64,000 bases of DNA from Pseudomonas marginalis (lineage in GTDB: Bacteria > Pseudomonadota > Gammaproteobacteria > Pseudomonadales > Pseudomonadaceae): positions 310,001-374,000 of the forward strand of contig NZ_FNSU01000003.1 in the NCBI RefSeq assembly GCF_900105325.1. Direction: 5' to 3'. The notes under the pieces are model-generated. The model did no database searches and was not told the DNA's origin. It saw nothing but the letters and a program-made list of their open reading frames with translations. The translations under genes were made by a program, and so were the position numbers. Below, one piece after another: positions 16,851-25,162 of the stretch. The first letter of the stretch is position 1; every line of letters starts with the position of its first letter.

Positions 16851-16862
16851 TCTATATATAGG
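16851..16862 (+). promoter_or_regulatory. TCTATATATAGG motif before the major head gene
   Basis: The 12-mer lies 13 bases before the capsid start and overlaps its ribosome site. The same 12-mer occurs at 7385-7396 near the start of the endolysin gene. It is strikingly AT-rich for this genome and could be a promoter -10 region or a processing site; the ribosome site AGGAG directly follows it. Confidence 0.35.
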
Positions 16863-16874
16863 AGCGCATTGCGC

Positions 16875-17780
16875 ATGTTAGTTAACAAAGCCTCGATTCA
16901 GTTGGCGTTCGTTGCCCTGAAAACCCTGTTCAACAACGCCTTTGCGGAAGCGCCCAGTACCTGGGAAAAGATCGCAATGAAGGTGCCCAGTTCTACCGGC
17001 AGCAACATTTACGCCTGGTTATCGGCGTTTCCAAAGATGCGCCGTTGGGTCGGGGAAAAGCACGTCAAGAGCCTGAAGGCTTACGCCTATACCGTGGAAA
17101 ACGAAGATTTCGAAGCCACCGTCGAGGTCGACCGTAACCACATTGAAGACGATCAACTCGGCATCTACGCGCCCCAGGCACAAATGGCTGGATTCTCGGC
17201 CAAGCAGTTGCCCGATGAACTTGTGTACGAGCTGGTCAACGGTGCCTTCGACAACCTCTGCTATGACAAGCAGTACTTCTTCGACACGGACCATCCCGTC
17301 GGTAAGGGCAGCGTCAGTAATAAGGGGACCGCCGCGCTGTCTATTGCGACCCAGGCAGCAGCCAAGGCCAGTTACGGTGCGGCCCGTACTGCCATGGGCA
17401 AGTTCAAGGACGATGATGGCCGCCCATTGAATGTGCGGCCGACGATTCTGTTGGTCGGCCCCGGCCTGGAAGACACCGCTAAGGCGTTGCTGACTGCTGA
17501 TCGCCTGGAAGACGGCAAGGTCAACCTCTACAAAGGTACTGCCGAGCTGGTTGTCTCCACTCGTATCATCTCGGACACCGCCTGGTTCCTGCTGGACACC
17601 AGCAAGCCTGTTCGCCCCTTCATCTACCAGGAACGCAAGGCGCCGGACTTCGTCCAGCAGACGGATCCGCAAGCGGACGATGTCTTCAGCCGTAAAAAAT
17701 TCAAGTTCGGGGCAGAAGCACGGGCAGCCGGTGGTTATGGCTTCTGGCAACTGGCGTTCGGCTCGACTGGCGAGGCCTAA
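16875..17780 (+). CDS. Mu T-like major head subunit
   Basis: 301 residues from the ATG at 16875 (AGGAG 10 bases upstream; an in-frame TTG at 16869 is less likely). The sequence AFPKMRRWVGEKHVKSLKAY and NEDFEATVEVDRNHIEDDQLG are signature stretches of the Mu major head subunit family. It forms the capsid shell with an HK97 fold. Confidence 0.93.
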   Translation: MLVNKASIQLAFVALKTLFNNAFAEAPSTWEKIAMKVPSSTGSNIYAWLSAFPKMRRWVGEKHVKSLKAYAYTVENEDFEATVEVDRNHIEDDQLGIYAPQAQMAGFSAKQLPDELVYELVNGAFDNLCYDKQYFFDTDHPVGKGSVSNKGTAALSIATQAAAKASYGAARTAMGKFKDDDGRPLNVRPTILLVGPGLEDTAKALLTADRLEDGKVNLYKGTAELVVSTRIISDTAWFLLDTSKPVRPFIYQERKAPDFVQQTDPQADDVFSRKKFKFGAEARAAGGYGFWQLAFGSTGEA

Positions 17781-17789
17781 GGGGGCGTC

Positions 17790-18311
17790 ATGACGACTGT
17801 CATCGTTATTACCGCCAGGCGAAATGGCTTTCGTCGCTGCGGCGTCGGCCATTCCGACCAGCCGATCACCTGGCAACCGGGCGACTTCACGTCTGAGCAA
17901 TGGCGTGACCTGGTCAAAGAGCCTCAGTTGATTGTCACCTGCGTGGAAGTAGATCTGGAGCCAGAGTGGGAGCCGCGCCATGCACTTACGTCGTCCGCCG
18001 CGCTACCGGAAGCGTCCAACACCTCACAAAACGTTCAGTCGCAGACGCTTGAAGCAGACGCTGCAGCTCTGGGTGATGGAGTGCTTCTGCCCGTCGCCCC
18101 AGGTGCGGGCAATATCGGACTTGATGCCCTCTGGGAAGATGCCCTCATGGAGGATCGGGCATATGAACTAGCCAAGGCGATAGGCGCGCCGGACGGCGAA
18201 CTTGATTCTCTCTGGGAAGACGCCCTCAAAGAAGATCAGGCGCGTGAAGCGGCCAAGACACTGGCAGATAAACCACCCGCGAAATCCCGCAAAGCCAAGG
18301 CAGGTCAATAG
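17790..18311 (+). CDS. HI1506-like phage protein with internal repeat
   Basis: 173 residues. The first 60 residues (ARRNGFRRCGVGHSD, then WQPGDFTSEQWRDL) match the HI1506/FluMu N-terminal type domain present after T in many Mu-like phages. The rest is acidic and contains two copies of an LDxLWEDALxEDxAxExAK unit near residues 110 and 136. The tail (KPPAKSRKAKAGQ) is basic. Role unknown. Confidence 0.75.
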   Translation: MTTVIVITARRNGFRRCGVGHSDQPITWQPGDFTSEQWRDLVKEPQLIVTCVEVDLEPEWEPRHALTSSAALPEASNTSQNVQSQTLEADAAALGDGVLLPVAPGAGNIGLDALWEDALMEDRAYELAKAIGAPDGELDSLWEDALKEDQAREAAKTLADKPPAKSRKAKAGQ

Positions 18312-18802
18312 TGAACCTTTCACTGCCATCCGCCAGCCAGCTACTTGTCCGCTTCGGCGCCCGTGACATCACGGAAGTGGCGGTGCCGGACACCGAGCGT
18401 GCTATCGAACCGGCGCTAGTGGTGGCCGCTGCTGCTGGCCAGCCCTTGGACGAATGGCCGCCTGAGGACGTGGCCATCGCCGTTGCGACGCTGGCCAGGA
18501 TCGCCGACGCCGTAACGCGGGCACGTAGTGAGGTGTCGTTTTACCTGCGGTTTCGCCCGGCCGGTGAGGAGGCCCCCGAATGGGTAACTGCCGATCTGGC
18601 CGAGATCGCTCGCTATCACCTTTACGACGATGCGGGCAAGGAAGAGTCGACTGTGCGCGTGCTCTACAAAGACGTGCTTAAGCGGCTGGAAACATTGGCC
18701 GCAGAGGACAAGGAACGTGGAGCTTCTGACGGCGGCGAGTCTCGCCTGCAGATCAGCCACCAGCCTCGTCTGATGAGCCGTACCACGTTGAGGAACTTGT
18801 AA
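18311..18802 (+). CDS. Mu gp36-like protein (DUF1320)
   Basis: 163 residues with a GTG start overlapping the previous stop. LARIADAVTRARSEVSFYLR and DLAEIARYHLYDD fit DUF1320/gp36, a head-tail connector-type family. The end is polar and variable. The gene shares bases with the next start. Confidence 0.85.
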   Translation: MNLSLPSASQLLVRFGARDITEVAVPDTERAIEPALVVAAAAGQPLDEWPPEDVAIAVATLARIADAVTRARSEVSFYLRFRPAGEEAPEWVTADLAEIARYHLYDDAGKEESTVRVLYKDVLKRLETLAAEDKERGASDGGESRLQISHQPRLMSRTTLRNL

Positions 18803-19365
18803 TGCTGGGCGAGCTGGAGGACTTGATTGTGGCTCGCCTGAGGGAGCTGGTTCCGAAGGTCCACCGCCTTACCGTTGACAGCTACGGCGGTGAACTGGGC
18901 GACCCGGACTTGCTAGACGGCTTACTCAAGCGCTGCCCGGCCGTACTGCTGATGGTGCCGAGGGCCGTGTTTCGTAAGCGCAGCCAAAGTCGTTACGGCG
19001 TTCCGATCACGTTTCGCCTGGTGATCGTTACGCGCCATCCACGGGGTGAACGGGAGACCAGGCGCGGGACAACTGCCACAGATATTGGCAGCTATGCGCT
19101 TTGGGAAGCCTGCATGCACCAGCTTGTGGACTGGCAACCCTGGCCGGATCGAGCACGCATTGAGCCAACCGAGTTATCCAACCTGGTTAACGGCAAGTTT
19201 CAAAGCGACTACATGTCGGTCCTGGGGCAATCGTTTTCGATTGAGTTGGATTGGACCAAGCCAGAGCAGGACCTGCCGGACCTGGAAGGCATCGACATGG
19301 TTTACGTACAACCTGGTCAACCTGAACCGGTTGCCAGCGACATCATTAATCTGGAGGGACTGTAA
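18802..19365 (+). CDS. Mu gp37-like protein (DUF1834)
   Basis: 187 residues matching gp37/DUF1834: MLGELEDLIVARLRELVPKV at the start, and AVLLMVPRAVFRKRSQSRYG in the middle. Likely a tail terminator or head-tail joining protein by position. Stop and next start overlap by one base. Confidence 0.85.
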   Translation: MLGELEDLIVARLRELVPKVHRLTVDSYGGELGDPDLLDGLLKRCPAVLLMVPRAVFRKRSQSRYGVPITFRLVIVTRHPRGERETRRGTTATDIGSYALWEACMHQLVDWQPWPDRARIEPTELSNLVNGKFQSDYMSVLGQSFSIELDWTKPEQDLPDLEGIDMVYVQPGQPEPVASDIINLEGL

Positions 19366-19556
19366 TGCTCGTCACCGCCGCACCCGGCCACATGGTCCCG
19401 ATAGAGGGTGATCCCCGTAAACACATCGAGGCAGGCCAAGACCCCGTCGAGGTGCTGAACACCTCTTACTACCGTCGTCGCATTGCCGCAGGCGAGCTGT
19501 TACTCAGCAAGGGCCGCAGCAGTGCCAAAAAGACCACACAGGAGCCTGCTGAATGA
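19365..19556 (+). CDS. DUF2635 protein (Mu gp38-like)
   Basis: 63 residues. The VNTSYYRRR-like segment (VEVLNTSYYRRRIAAGEL) after a proline-containing start is the core of DUF2635, always found just before the sheath gene in Mu-like phages. Role unknown. It overlaps the sheath gene by 4 bases. Confidence 0.85.
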   Translation: MLVTAAPGHMVPIEGDPRKHIEAGQDPVEVLNTSYYRRRIAAGELLLSKGRSSAKKTTQEPAE

Positions 19557-20650
19557 GCATCGCCTTCGACACTATCCCAGCCTCTATCCGTAAGCCGGGC
19601 GCTTATTTTGAGTTCAACACCAGCCTGGCCGTCAGGAGCCTACCAACCAACGCGCAAAGCATTTGTTTGATCGTGCCGCTGGGCGCTGGCGCCACCCTCG
19701 CAGCCAATGTTCCAACCCAGGTCTACAGTGCGGCCGAGGCAAAAACCTTGGCCGGGGCGGTCGCCGCCGAAATGGTTGATGCCGCCATCAAGGCCTACCG
19801 CTATGTGGCTATCTCAATAGTCGGTGTCGTCGTCCAAGGTGATGCTGAGCCTGACATTGCGCCCGCGTTGGATGCTACGGCCCTGGGTGGATTCACCATC
19901 CTGGTACCGGCGTGGTTCAGTGCAACAGCAATGACGGCTCTTAGGACTCACATCGACACCTACACTGACTCCATTGAGCAACAAAGCATTATTGGTATTG
20001 GCGCGGTGGTTTCGACCCTGTCATCGTCGATTGCACTGGCTACCGCACTTAATGCGGGGGCGATCAGCGTCGCACTATTGCCAGGAACCACTTCAACCGC
20101 ACGCCAGGTTGCAGCGGCATACGCCGCAGTCGTCGCATCCGAGGAAGATCCGGCACGGCCACTCAACACTCTAGTTTTGACTGGTATTAACGCCCCGGCG
20201 ATTAATAGCCGCCTCGGCCGCACAGAGCAGGAAACCGCACTGGCCAACGGTATAACCCCGCTGGAAGTGGCCGCTGGTGATGTCGTTCAGATTGTTCGAG
20301 CGATCAGCACTTACACGAAGTCGGCTGCAGGGGCCGATGACGAGTCGATGCTCGATCTGACCACCATGCGCACCTTTTACTACGTGCGCACCGCATGCCG
20401 GACACGTATCAGACTCCGATACCCTCGCTCGAAACTTTCCAGCAAGACCCCGCCGGCTGTTCGTGGCGAGTTGCTGGACGTTCTCAAAAAGCTGGAAGAG
20501 CTGGAGATCGTCGAAGAGGTCGACGCCAATGCCGCAGGTTTGGTGGTCGAGCGTTCAACTCAAAGCGCAAGCCGTCTCAACTCCAGCATCCCCGCAGATG
20601 TCGTCAACGGTCTGCACGTGTTCGCTGGCCGTATCGACTTGATCTTGTAA
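19553..20650 (+). CDS. Contractile tail sheath protein (Mu L-like), compact form
   Basis: 365 residues. The start (IPASIRKPGAYFEFNTSLA, then LIVPLGAGATL) and the end (TMRTFYYVRTACRTRI to VFAGRIDLIL) match the Mu sheath family. Mu L is about 495 residues; here the region after the N-terminal 75 residues goes almost straight to the core, so about 130 residues of an inserted domain usual in the family are missing. The core needed for polymerisation and contraction seems present. Confidence 0.9.
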   Translation: MSIAFDTIPASIRKPGAYFEFNTSLAVRSLPTNAQSICLIVPLGAGATLAANVPTQVYSAAEAKTLAGAVAAEMVDAAIKAYRYVAISIVGVVVQGDAEPDIAPALDATALGGFTILVPAWFSATAMTALRTHIDTYTDSIEQQSIIGIGAVVSTLSSSIALATALNAGAISVALLPGTTSTARQVAAAYAAVVASEEDPARPLNTLVLTGINAPAINSRLGRTEQETALANGITPLEVAAGDVVQIVRAISTYTKSAAGADDESMLDLTTMRTFYYVRTACRTRIRLRYPRSKLSSKTPPAVRGELLDVLKKLEELEIVEEVDANAAGLVVERSTQSASRLNSSIPADVVNGLHVFAGRIDLIL

Positions 20651-20663
20651 GAGGTGACATTAG

Positions 20664-21035
20664 ATGTCTGATACCTATGTAGGGCTAATCGTAATGGAGC
20701 TGAACGGCACCGATTACGAAGTAACCAGCCTGGAGCCCACGCTCAAAACCGGTCGCACCATCGTCAAAACGATGAACCGTACCGGTAAACCGCTGGGCAC
20801 GGCCAAGGGTATGGAGGAACACGATCTGCGTATCTCCGTAGCCATTCCGAAAACTGGGGAGCCCAATTGGCGTGCCCTGGTTGACGCGAAAATCACTATT
20901 TATCCGCAGGAAGGTGGTGGAAAGCGCGAGACCTGGACTGGTTGCTCCTTGGTCGAGATGGGTAGCAAGTACCAGGTCGAAGGCGAAGCCACTCGCGACC
21001 TGACTGTCAGCGCTTTGAACTACTACGAGGAGTGA
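20664..21035 (+). CDS. Tail tube protein (Mu M-like)
   Basis: 123 residues of the Mu tail tube family, with TLKTGRTIVKTMNRTGKPLG and EEHDLRISVAIPKTGEPNW. It forms the inner tube inside the sheath. It follows the sheath by 13 bases with GAGGTG upstream. Confidence 0.9.
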   Translation: MSDTYVGLIVMELNGTDYEVTSLEPTLKTGRTIVKTMNRTGKPLGTAKGMEEHDLRISVAIPKTGEPNWRALVDAKITIYPQEGGGKRETWTGCSLVEMGSKYQVEGEATRDLTVSALNYYEE

Positions 21036-21039
21036 TGCT

Positions 21040-21423
21040 GTGAGTCAGATCGAAAAAAAATGGGAAGGCCTGACCATCACGAAGGCATTGGGTATCGGTG
21101 TGTTTTACGCAGGCACCTTTCATAAAGCGTTCACGCTGCGTGTAGGCATGACCGGCGACCTGATCAAGGCCCAGGAGCAGCACCCCAACGGACCGCTTCA
21201 GTTGGTGACACTGGAGGTCTACCGTAATCAGCTCTTGTCGGTTGGTGACATTCCTATTGAGGCACTGACCACCGATCTGCTGCGCGAGTCGCTGGCCGAA
21301 TCGGATCTGGCGTTGATCGCTGAAGCGGATGAAGAACTGGAAAAAAAGCTCATGCCGCCGAGCGCGGCATCGCCGACTGGCGACGCATCGAGCACGTCCT
21401 CGTCCGGTACGGATACCGATTAG
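21040..21423 (+). CDS. Tail assembly chaperone (Mu gp41-like), 0-frame product
   Basis: 127 residues with a GTG start. The sequence KKWEGLTITKALGIGVFYAG and HKAFTLRVGMTGDLIKAQE match the gp41 tail assembly family. The last 24 residues after the slippery site are Ser/Thr/Pro-rich and of low complexity, as expected of a short 0-frame end. It would act with the frameshifted form on the tape measure during tail assembly. Confidence 0.88.
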   Translation: MSQIEKKWEGLTITKALGIGVFYAGTFHKAFTLRVGMTGDLIKAQEQHPNGPLQLVTLEVYRNQLLSVGDIPIEALTTDLLRESLAESDLALIAEADEELEKKLMPPSAASPTGDASSTSSSGTDTD

Positions 21424-21548
21424 AGGAAATCCGGCGCATGTCGAAAGCAGAGGTCGAGAACCGCATCGATCTGGTGATAGGTAAGCGCAAAGGCAAACGC
21501 TACGTCAGTAAGCGGTTGAAGAACAAAAGCCAAGTAGACAGCAAGTGA
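21040..21548 (+). CDS. gp41-gp42 fusion made by -1 ribosomal frameshift
   Basis: Ribosomes slipping at A AAA AAG (21342-21348) leave the gp41 frame after codon 103 and continue in the -1 frame from 21348 to the TGA at 21546-21548, giving about 169 residues. The added part (GIADWRRIEHVLVRYGYRLE, then EIRRMSKAEVENRIDLVIG) has the Trp and the GYxLEEIxxM pattern typical of the T part of lambda G/GT-type chaperones, which supports real use of this frame. An ATG at 21438 in the same frame lacks a good ribosome site. Mu gp41/42 is known to work this way. Confidence 0.82.
21342..21370 (+). promoter_or_regulatory. Programmed -1 frameshift signal (A AAA AAG plus hairpin)
   Basis: The heptamer A AAA AAG is in the correct phase to the gp41 frame. 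Three bases later a perfect hairpin ATGCCGC-CGAGC-GCGGCAT (21352-21370) follows, and a second one TCGCC-GACT-GGCGA (21370-21383) adjoins it. Slippery heptamer and downstream structure are the two known parts of such a signal; the spacer is shorter than the usual 5-9 bases. Confidence 0.8.
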
Positions 21549-21602
21549 GGCCCAACTATGGGCCTCTCATGCATACGTAATTCTATACCTGGAGTAACTT
21601 AG

Positions 21603-23840
21603 ATGAGTTCCGATCTGCGCGTCGCGTTGCGCATCCAGGCCAACTCAGGCAATAGCCGACGCGTGGTTCAGGCACTTGAGCGTGACCTGCGCAAGGCAGG
21701 TAAAGATGGTGCCAAGGCTCTAGCTGACGACAGCAACAAAGCGTCCACCGCACTGAGCAAAACTGGCCAAGTCGGTGCGGCCAGTTACAAGATTATCCGC
21801 CAGGCCATGCGGGACACTTCCTCCCAGGGCTCAAACGTCTTTCGCCAAGGTGTAATCCAAACACAGGCTGACCTCAAACAGATGGGTCAGATCGGCCGCC
21901 AGGCCGCACGAGAAACCAAGGCAGAGTTGGTGCGCGCCGCGAAGGAAGGCACCGAACCACTGCGCCGTAGCGTTGAACGCACTGAAGATAGCTTTCGTCG
22001 CCTTGCCCAAAACGGAGGCCGCAACCTGCGCATGCTGAAGACAGTGGCGGCGGGTGTTCGGCGAGAATTCGACCGCATTAAAGGATTGGGATCGACTGCA
22101 CAGGGCCAATTGGCTGGTTTAGGTGTGGGTGTGGGTGTGGTGTCAGGGTTAACGGGTAGCGCAAAGCTTGATCGCCAGTTGGTCAGGACTCGGCAAACTG
22201 CGGATATGACGCCAGCTCAAAAAGACGAATGGAGAAACGAGGGCTGGCGGATTGCAAGGACATACGGTGTAAGCCGTGAAGAAGTCGACAGCGGTTTTAA
22301 CACCCTGATTGCGTCTGGCGTGAACTATGACGCTGCAAGGAAGACTGCTGATGCTATCGGACAAACGACTGCAGTAACGGGTGCAGACTCAGGAGTCCTA
22401 GGGAAGGCGGTCGTAGCAGGCGCCAGCGCTTTTAACATTAATTTGAACAAAGATGGAGCTGCACTAGAGCTTCTGCAAAAGATGACTGTTGCAGGTCGCT
22501 TAGGTAATGCCGAACTTGAAAACCTCGCTGACCTATTCCCCAAAATCGGCGGAGCCGCGTCGGCCGCAGGTATGTCTATCGCTCAGGCGCTGGCCTTCAC
22601 TGAAACGTTATCCACAGTAGAAATGCAACCTGACCGGTTAGGCACATTGACCGAGTCGACGTTGAGAATATTCAGTAATAAGCAATATCGGGATCAAGTC
22701 ACCAAAGCAACAGGAGTTGGATTTTTTAATAAGGACGGTAGCTCACGTAATCCTCAAGACGTGTTTGGCGATTTGAAGCGTAAGTACGACAAGATGAATA
22801 CCGATGAAAAGCGCGCCAAATTCATGGGAGTCGTCTTCAAAGGAATGGACCAGGATACAGTGCGTGGTGCCCGCATCATGCTAACCGGCGACCGTCTCAC
22901 TACCTTTGCCGAGCAGTCGAAGAAAGTCGACGGCGCGGGCCCAGTGATTGGCCGAGATTTGAAGGAAAACACCGCTAGCGCCAGCGGTACAGCCTCCAGG
23001 ATGAAAGCCACTCTTGGCCAGGCAATTGATCGCATGGCCATACCCTTGAATAAGGGTTTTGCTGACTTTGGAAGTTACCTCCTGGACGATCTGAACCTGT
23101 CAGGTGAACAGATGCTGGCAGGTGGCGCAGCGCTTGGCGTCGGCGGTTATTACGCGGGACGTGGTGCCAAAGCTGGTGCTGGGGCATTGCTGAACAAGTT
23201 TCTTGGTGGCCCGGAAACCATAAAAAATATTGCTGTGGGTAAGGTGCTCGAGGAGGCTACAGGGGTTACATCAGTATTCGTCACAAACTGGCCTAGTGGA
23301 ATGCCTCTGGATGGTGGCGTCCCCGATCTTCCGGGTGGATCTTCAGCAGGCAAGGGTAAAGGCAAGCCGGGTGGCTTCATCGCCCCATGGTTAGGCCCGG
23401 TTGCGCTCGGATTCACAGCCACTCAACTCGGAAGCTCTACGGGTCAGAATACCGACGAAGACCGCTTGGCCATGGTTTCACGCAATAAACTGATCGACGA
23501 CGGCCAGCGCACCTACCAAACAGCGTTTTATCGCAATCGCATATCCCTCCTGGAACAGAATCCCGGCCAATCATCCAACTGGGCATCAGAGCAGGCCCGG
23601 CGCCTGGCACAGAATGAAACCGGCCTGACAGCAGCAGGCGGTTCGGTATCCGGCGCGAGCAGTTGGGCGGCTGGTGTGGCTGGCCGAGCGGTTGACTCCG
23701 GCATGGCCACCATCGCAGCCGCTCAAAAGCTAAACGAACTGATGGGCAAGCCGTTAGTAATCGAGATACGGACTGACTCGGACTATATTTTCGCGGAGTT
23801 GGAGCGCCGCCTTGACGTGCAGTTGAGGCGCGGACAATGA
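21603..23840 (+). CDS. Tail tape measure protein
   Basis: 745 residues. The first 170 residues are charged and helical (RVVQALERDLRKAGKDGAKA); the centre has the phage TMP family core (ARTYGVSREEVDSGFNTLIA and GNAELENLADLFPKIGGAA); glycine-rich hydrophobic stretches follow near residues 500-540 and 590-615. It sets tail length, with the gp41/42 chaperones upstream as usual. It overlaps gene N by 4 bases. Confidence 0.93.
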   Translation: MSSDLRVALRIQANSGNSRRVVQALERDLRKAGKDGAKALADDSNKASTALSKTGQVGAASYKIIRQAMRDTSSQGSNVFRQGVIQTQADLKQMGQIGRQAARETKAELVRAAKEGTEPLRRSVERTEDSFRRLAQNGGRNLRMLKTVAAGVRREFDRIKGLGSTAQGQLAGLGVGVGVVSGLTGSAKLDRQLVRTRQTADMTPAQKDEWRNEGWRIARTYGVSREEVDSGFNTLIASGVNYDAARKTADAIGQTTAVTGADSGVLGKAVVAGASAFNINLNKDGAALELLQKMTVAGRLGNAELENLADLFPKIGGAASAAGMSIAQALAFTETLSTVEMQPDRLGTLTESTLRIFSNKQYRDQVTKATGVGFFNKDGSSRNPQDVFGDLKRKYDKMNTDEKRAKFMGVVFKGMDQDTVRGARIMLTGDRLTTFAEQSKKVDGAGPVIGRDLKENTASASGTASRMKATLGQAIDRMAIPLNKGFADFGSYLLDDLNLSGEQMLAGGAALGVGGYYAGRGAKAGAGALLNKFLGGPETIKNIAVGKVLEEATGVTSVFVTNWPSGMPLDGGVPDLPGGSSAGKGKGKPGGFIAPWLGPVALGFTATQLGSSTGQNTDEDRLAMVSRNKLIDDGQRTYQTAFYRNRISLLEQNPGQSSNWASEQARRLAQNETGLTAAGGSVSGASSWAAGVAGRAVDSGMATIAAAQKLNELMGKPLVIEIRTDSDYIFAELERRLDVQLRRGQ

Positions 23841-25162
23841 CCTGGGCTAAAGACTTACTGGACGCCTCTTATCGCGGCGTACCGTTTAATGTGATGGCAG
23901 AGGATCTGACTGGGCAACGCTCTCTTGGCCAGCACGGCGTGCCCTACGTGGACGGTGATGATGTCGAAGATCTAGGGCGCGGCGCTCGCCAGTTTGCATT
24001 GCAGGCGGTGATCTTCGGCGAGAACTATTTGCTTGAACTACAAACCCTACTTCGAGCGCTAGACACTCGTGGCAGTGCTGAGCTGATCCATCCTATTTAT
24101 GGCAGTGTGACTGTAGTAAATGCAACGTACCAGGTGAGCCATCGTGCGGAGCGGCCAGACTACGCCGAAGTCGCTTTGCAGTTCCTGGAGCACACACCTG
24201 GTCAGGCTTTCTTCGCTCGACAGTTTGAATTCGTCGACGTGGCCACACTTGAGATGGCAGATGAAGCCAGTTGGCAGGACGGCGTTCTCGATCTGTTCGG
24301 GCGACTCGACTCGTTAGTGTCTGAAGTTCAGTCATGGATTGGTGGTGGCTGGACAGGACTGATTGAGAAAGCGCTTGGCCTGCCAGGCATTACATTGCGT
24401 CTGCAACAAATGCGCTCTCAGATCCTGGGTGTGGTGTCTGGGGTCGCCTCCATGGCCAAAAGTACCTCCACCGCGTTCGACCCGCTTACTGATTTAACTC
24501 GCACGCCCACCGAGATCCGTGCCGCCATTCAGGGAAGTACTCCTAGCTCATCCAATGAGCTGTTAGCCAGGTCAGGCATGCCGTCGACGATACCTGGTGC
24601 AACTTCGCTTCCCGCCGACGTGGCGCGAATCGCATCAGCATTGCTAGTCAAGGCTCGCCAGGGTGAAGAACCAAGCGAGGACTCGGTGCCGGACTCGATG
24701 CCTTCGGACCCTCTTGAGGCAATTGGTTTTGGTCTGGTCGTCTTGGTAATCACGGAGCTGGCCCTGAGCTATGCCGAAGCCGTGGGTGTCGTGATCGAGG
24801 CCGAGTCTGACCACTTAACACTGAGTCCAGAGGAACTGGAGCGCCTGGTTAACCTGGTGCGCAGTTTGATCCAGGCCGCAATCCTTCTCCACCGTCGCCT
24901 GTACGACATCGAGGCTGCGCTTCCGGTCATCGAGGGCCTTCGAACGATAGCTGCACTAATCCAGATCCGGGCGCGCCAGGTGATCCTGCAGCATCCGCCA
25001 TTGATCGCACGTGTTGTCGATAACACGGTAAGCCTGCGCTTGCTCGCCCATCGTTGGTATGGAGATAACACTCGTGCTGCCGAGCTGCTGCGCCTCAATC
25101 CAACATTGCGCACGCCTTATGGCATAGCGGCCGGAACGGCTCTGAAGGCTTATGCAAACTGA
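23837..25162 (+). CDS. DNA circularisation protein N-like, baseplate component
   Basis: 441 residues. The N-terminus (LLDASYRGVPFNVMAEDLTG then RGARQFALQAVIFGENY) matches the Mu N / DNA circularisation family. In Mu, N is injected and also part of the tail. The C-terminal tail ends with a LysM-like LAHRWYGDNTRAAELLRLNP. It overlaps gene P by 11 bases. Confidence 0.9.
   Translation: MTWAKDLLDASYRGVPFNVMAEDLTGQRSLGQHGVPYVDGDDVEDLGRGARQFALQAVIFGENYLLELQTLLRALDTRGSAELIHPIYGSVTVVNATYQVSHRAERPDYAEVALQFLEHTPGQAFFARQFEFVDVATLEMADEASWQDGVLDLFGRLDSLVSEVQSWIGGGWTGLIEKALGLPGITLRLQQMRSQILGVVSGVASMAKSTSTAFDPLTDLTRTPTEIRAAIQGSTPSSSNELLARSGMPSTIPGATSLPADVARIASALLVKARQGEEPSEDSVPDSMPSDPLEAIGFGLVVLVITELALSYAEAVGVVIEAESDHLTLSPEELERLVNLVRSLIQAAILLHRRLYDIEAALPVIEGLRTIAALIQIRARQVILQHPPLIARVVDNTVSLRLLAHRWYGDNTRAAELLRLNPTLRTPYGIAAGTALKAYAN

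Noticed and set aside
21438..21548. Independent 36-residue gene starting at the ATG at 21438
   Set aside because: No ribosome site; the same frame continues upstream to the slippery heptamer and is better explained as the frameshift product.
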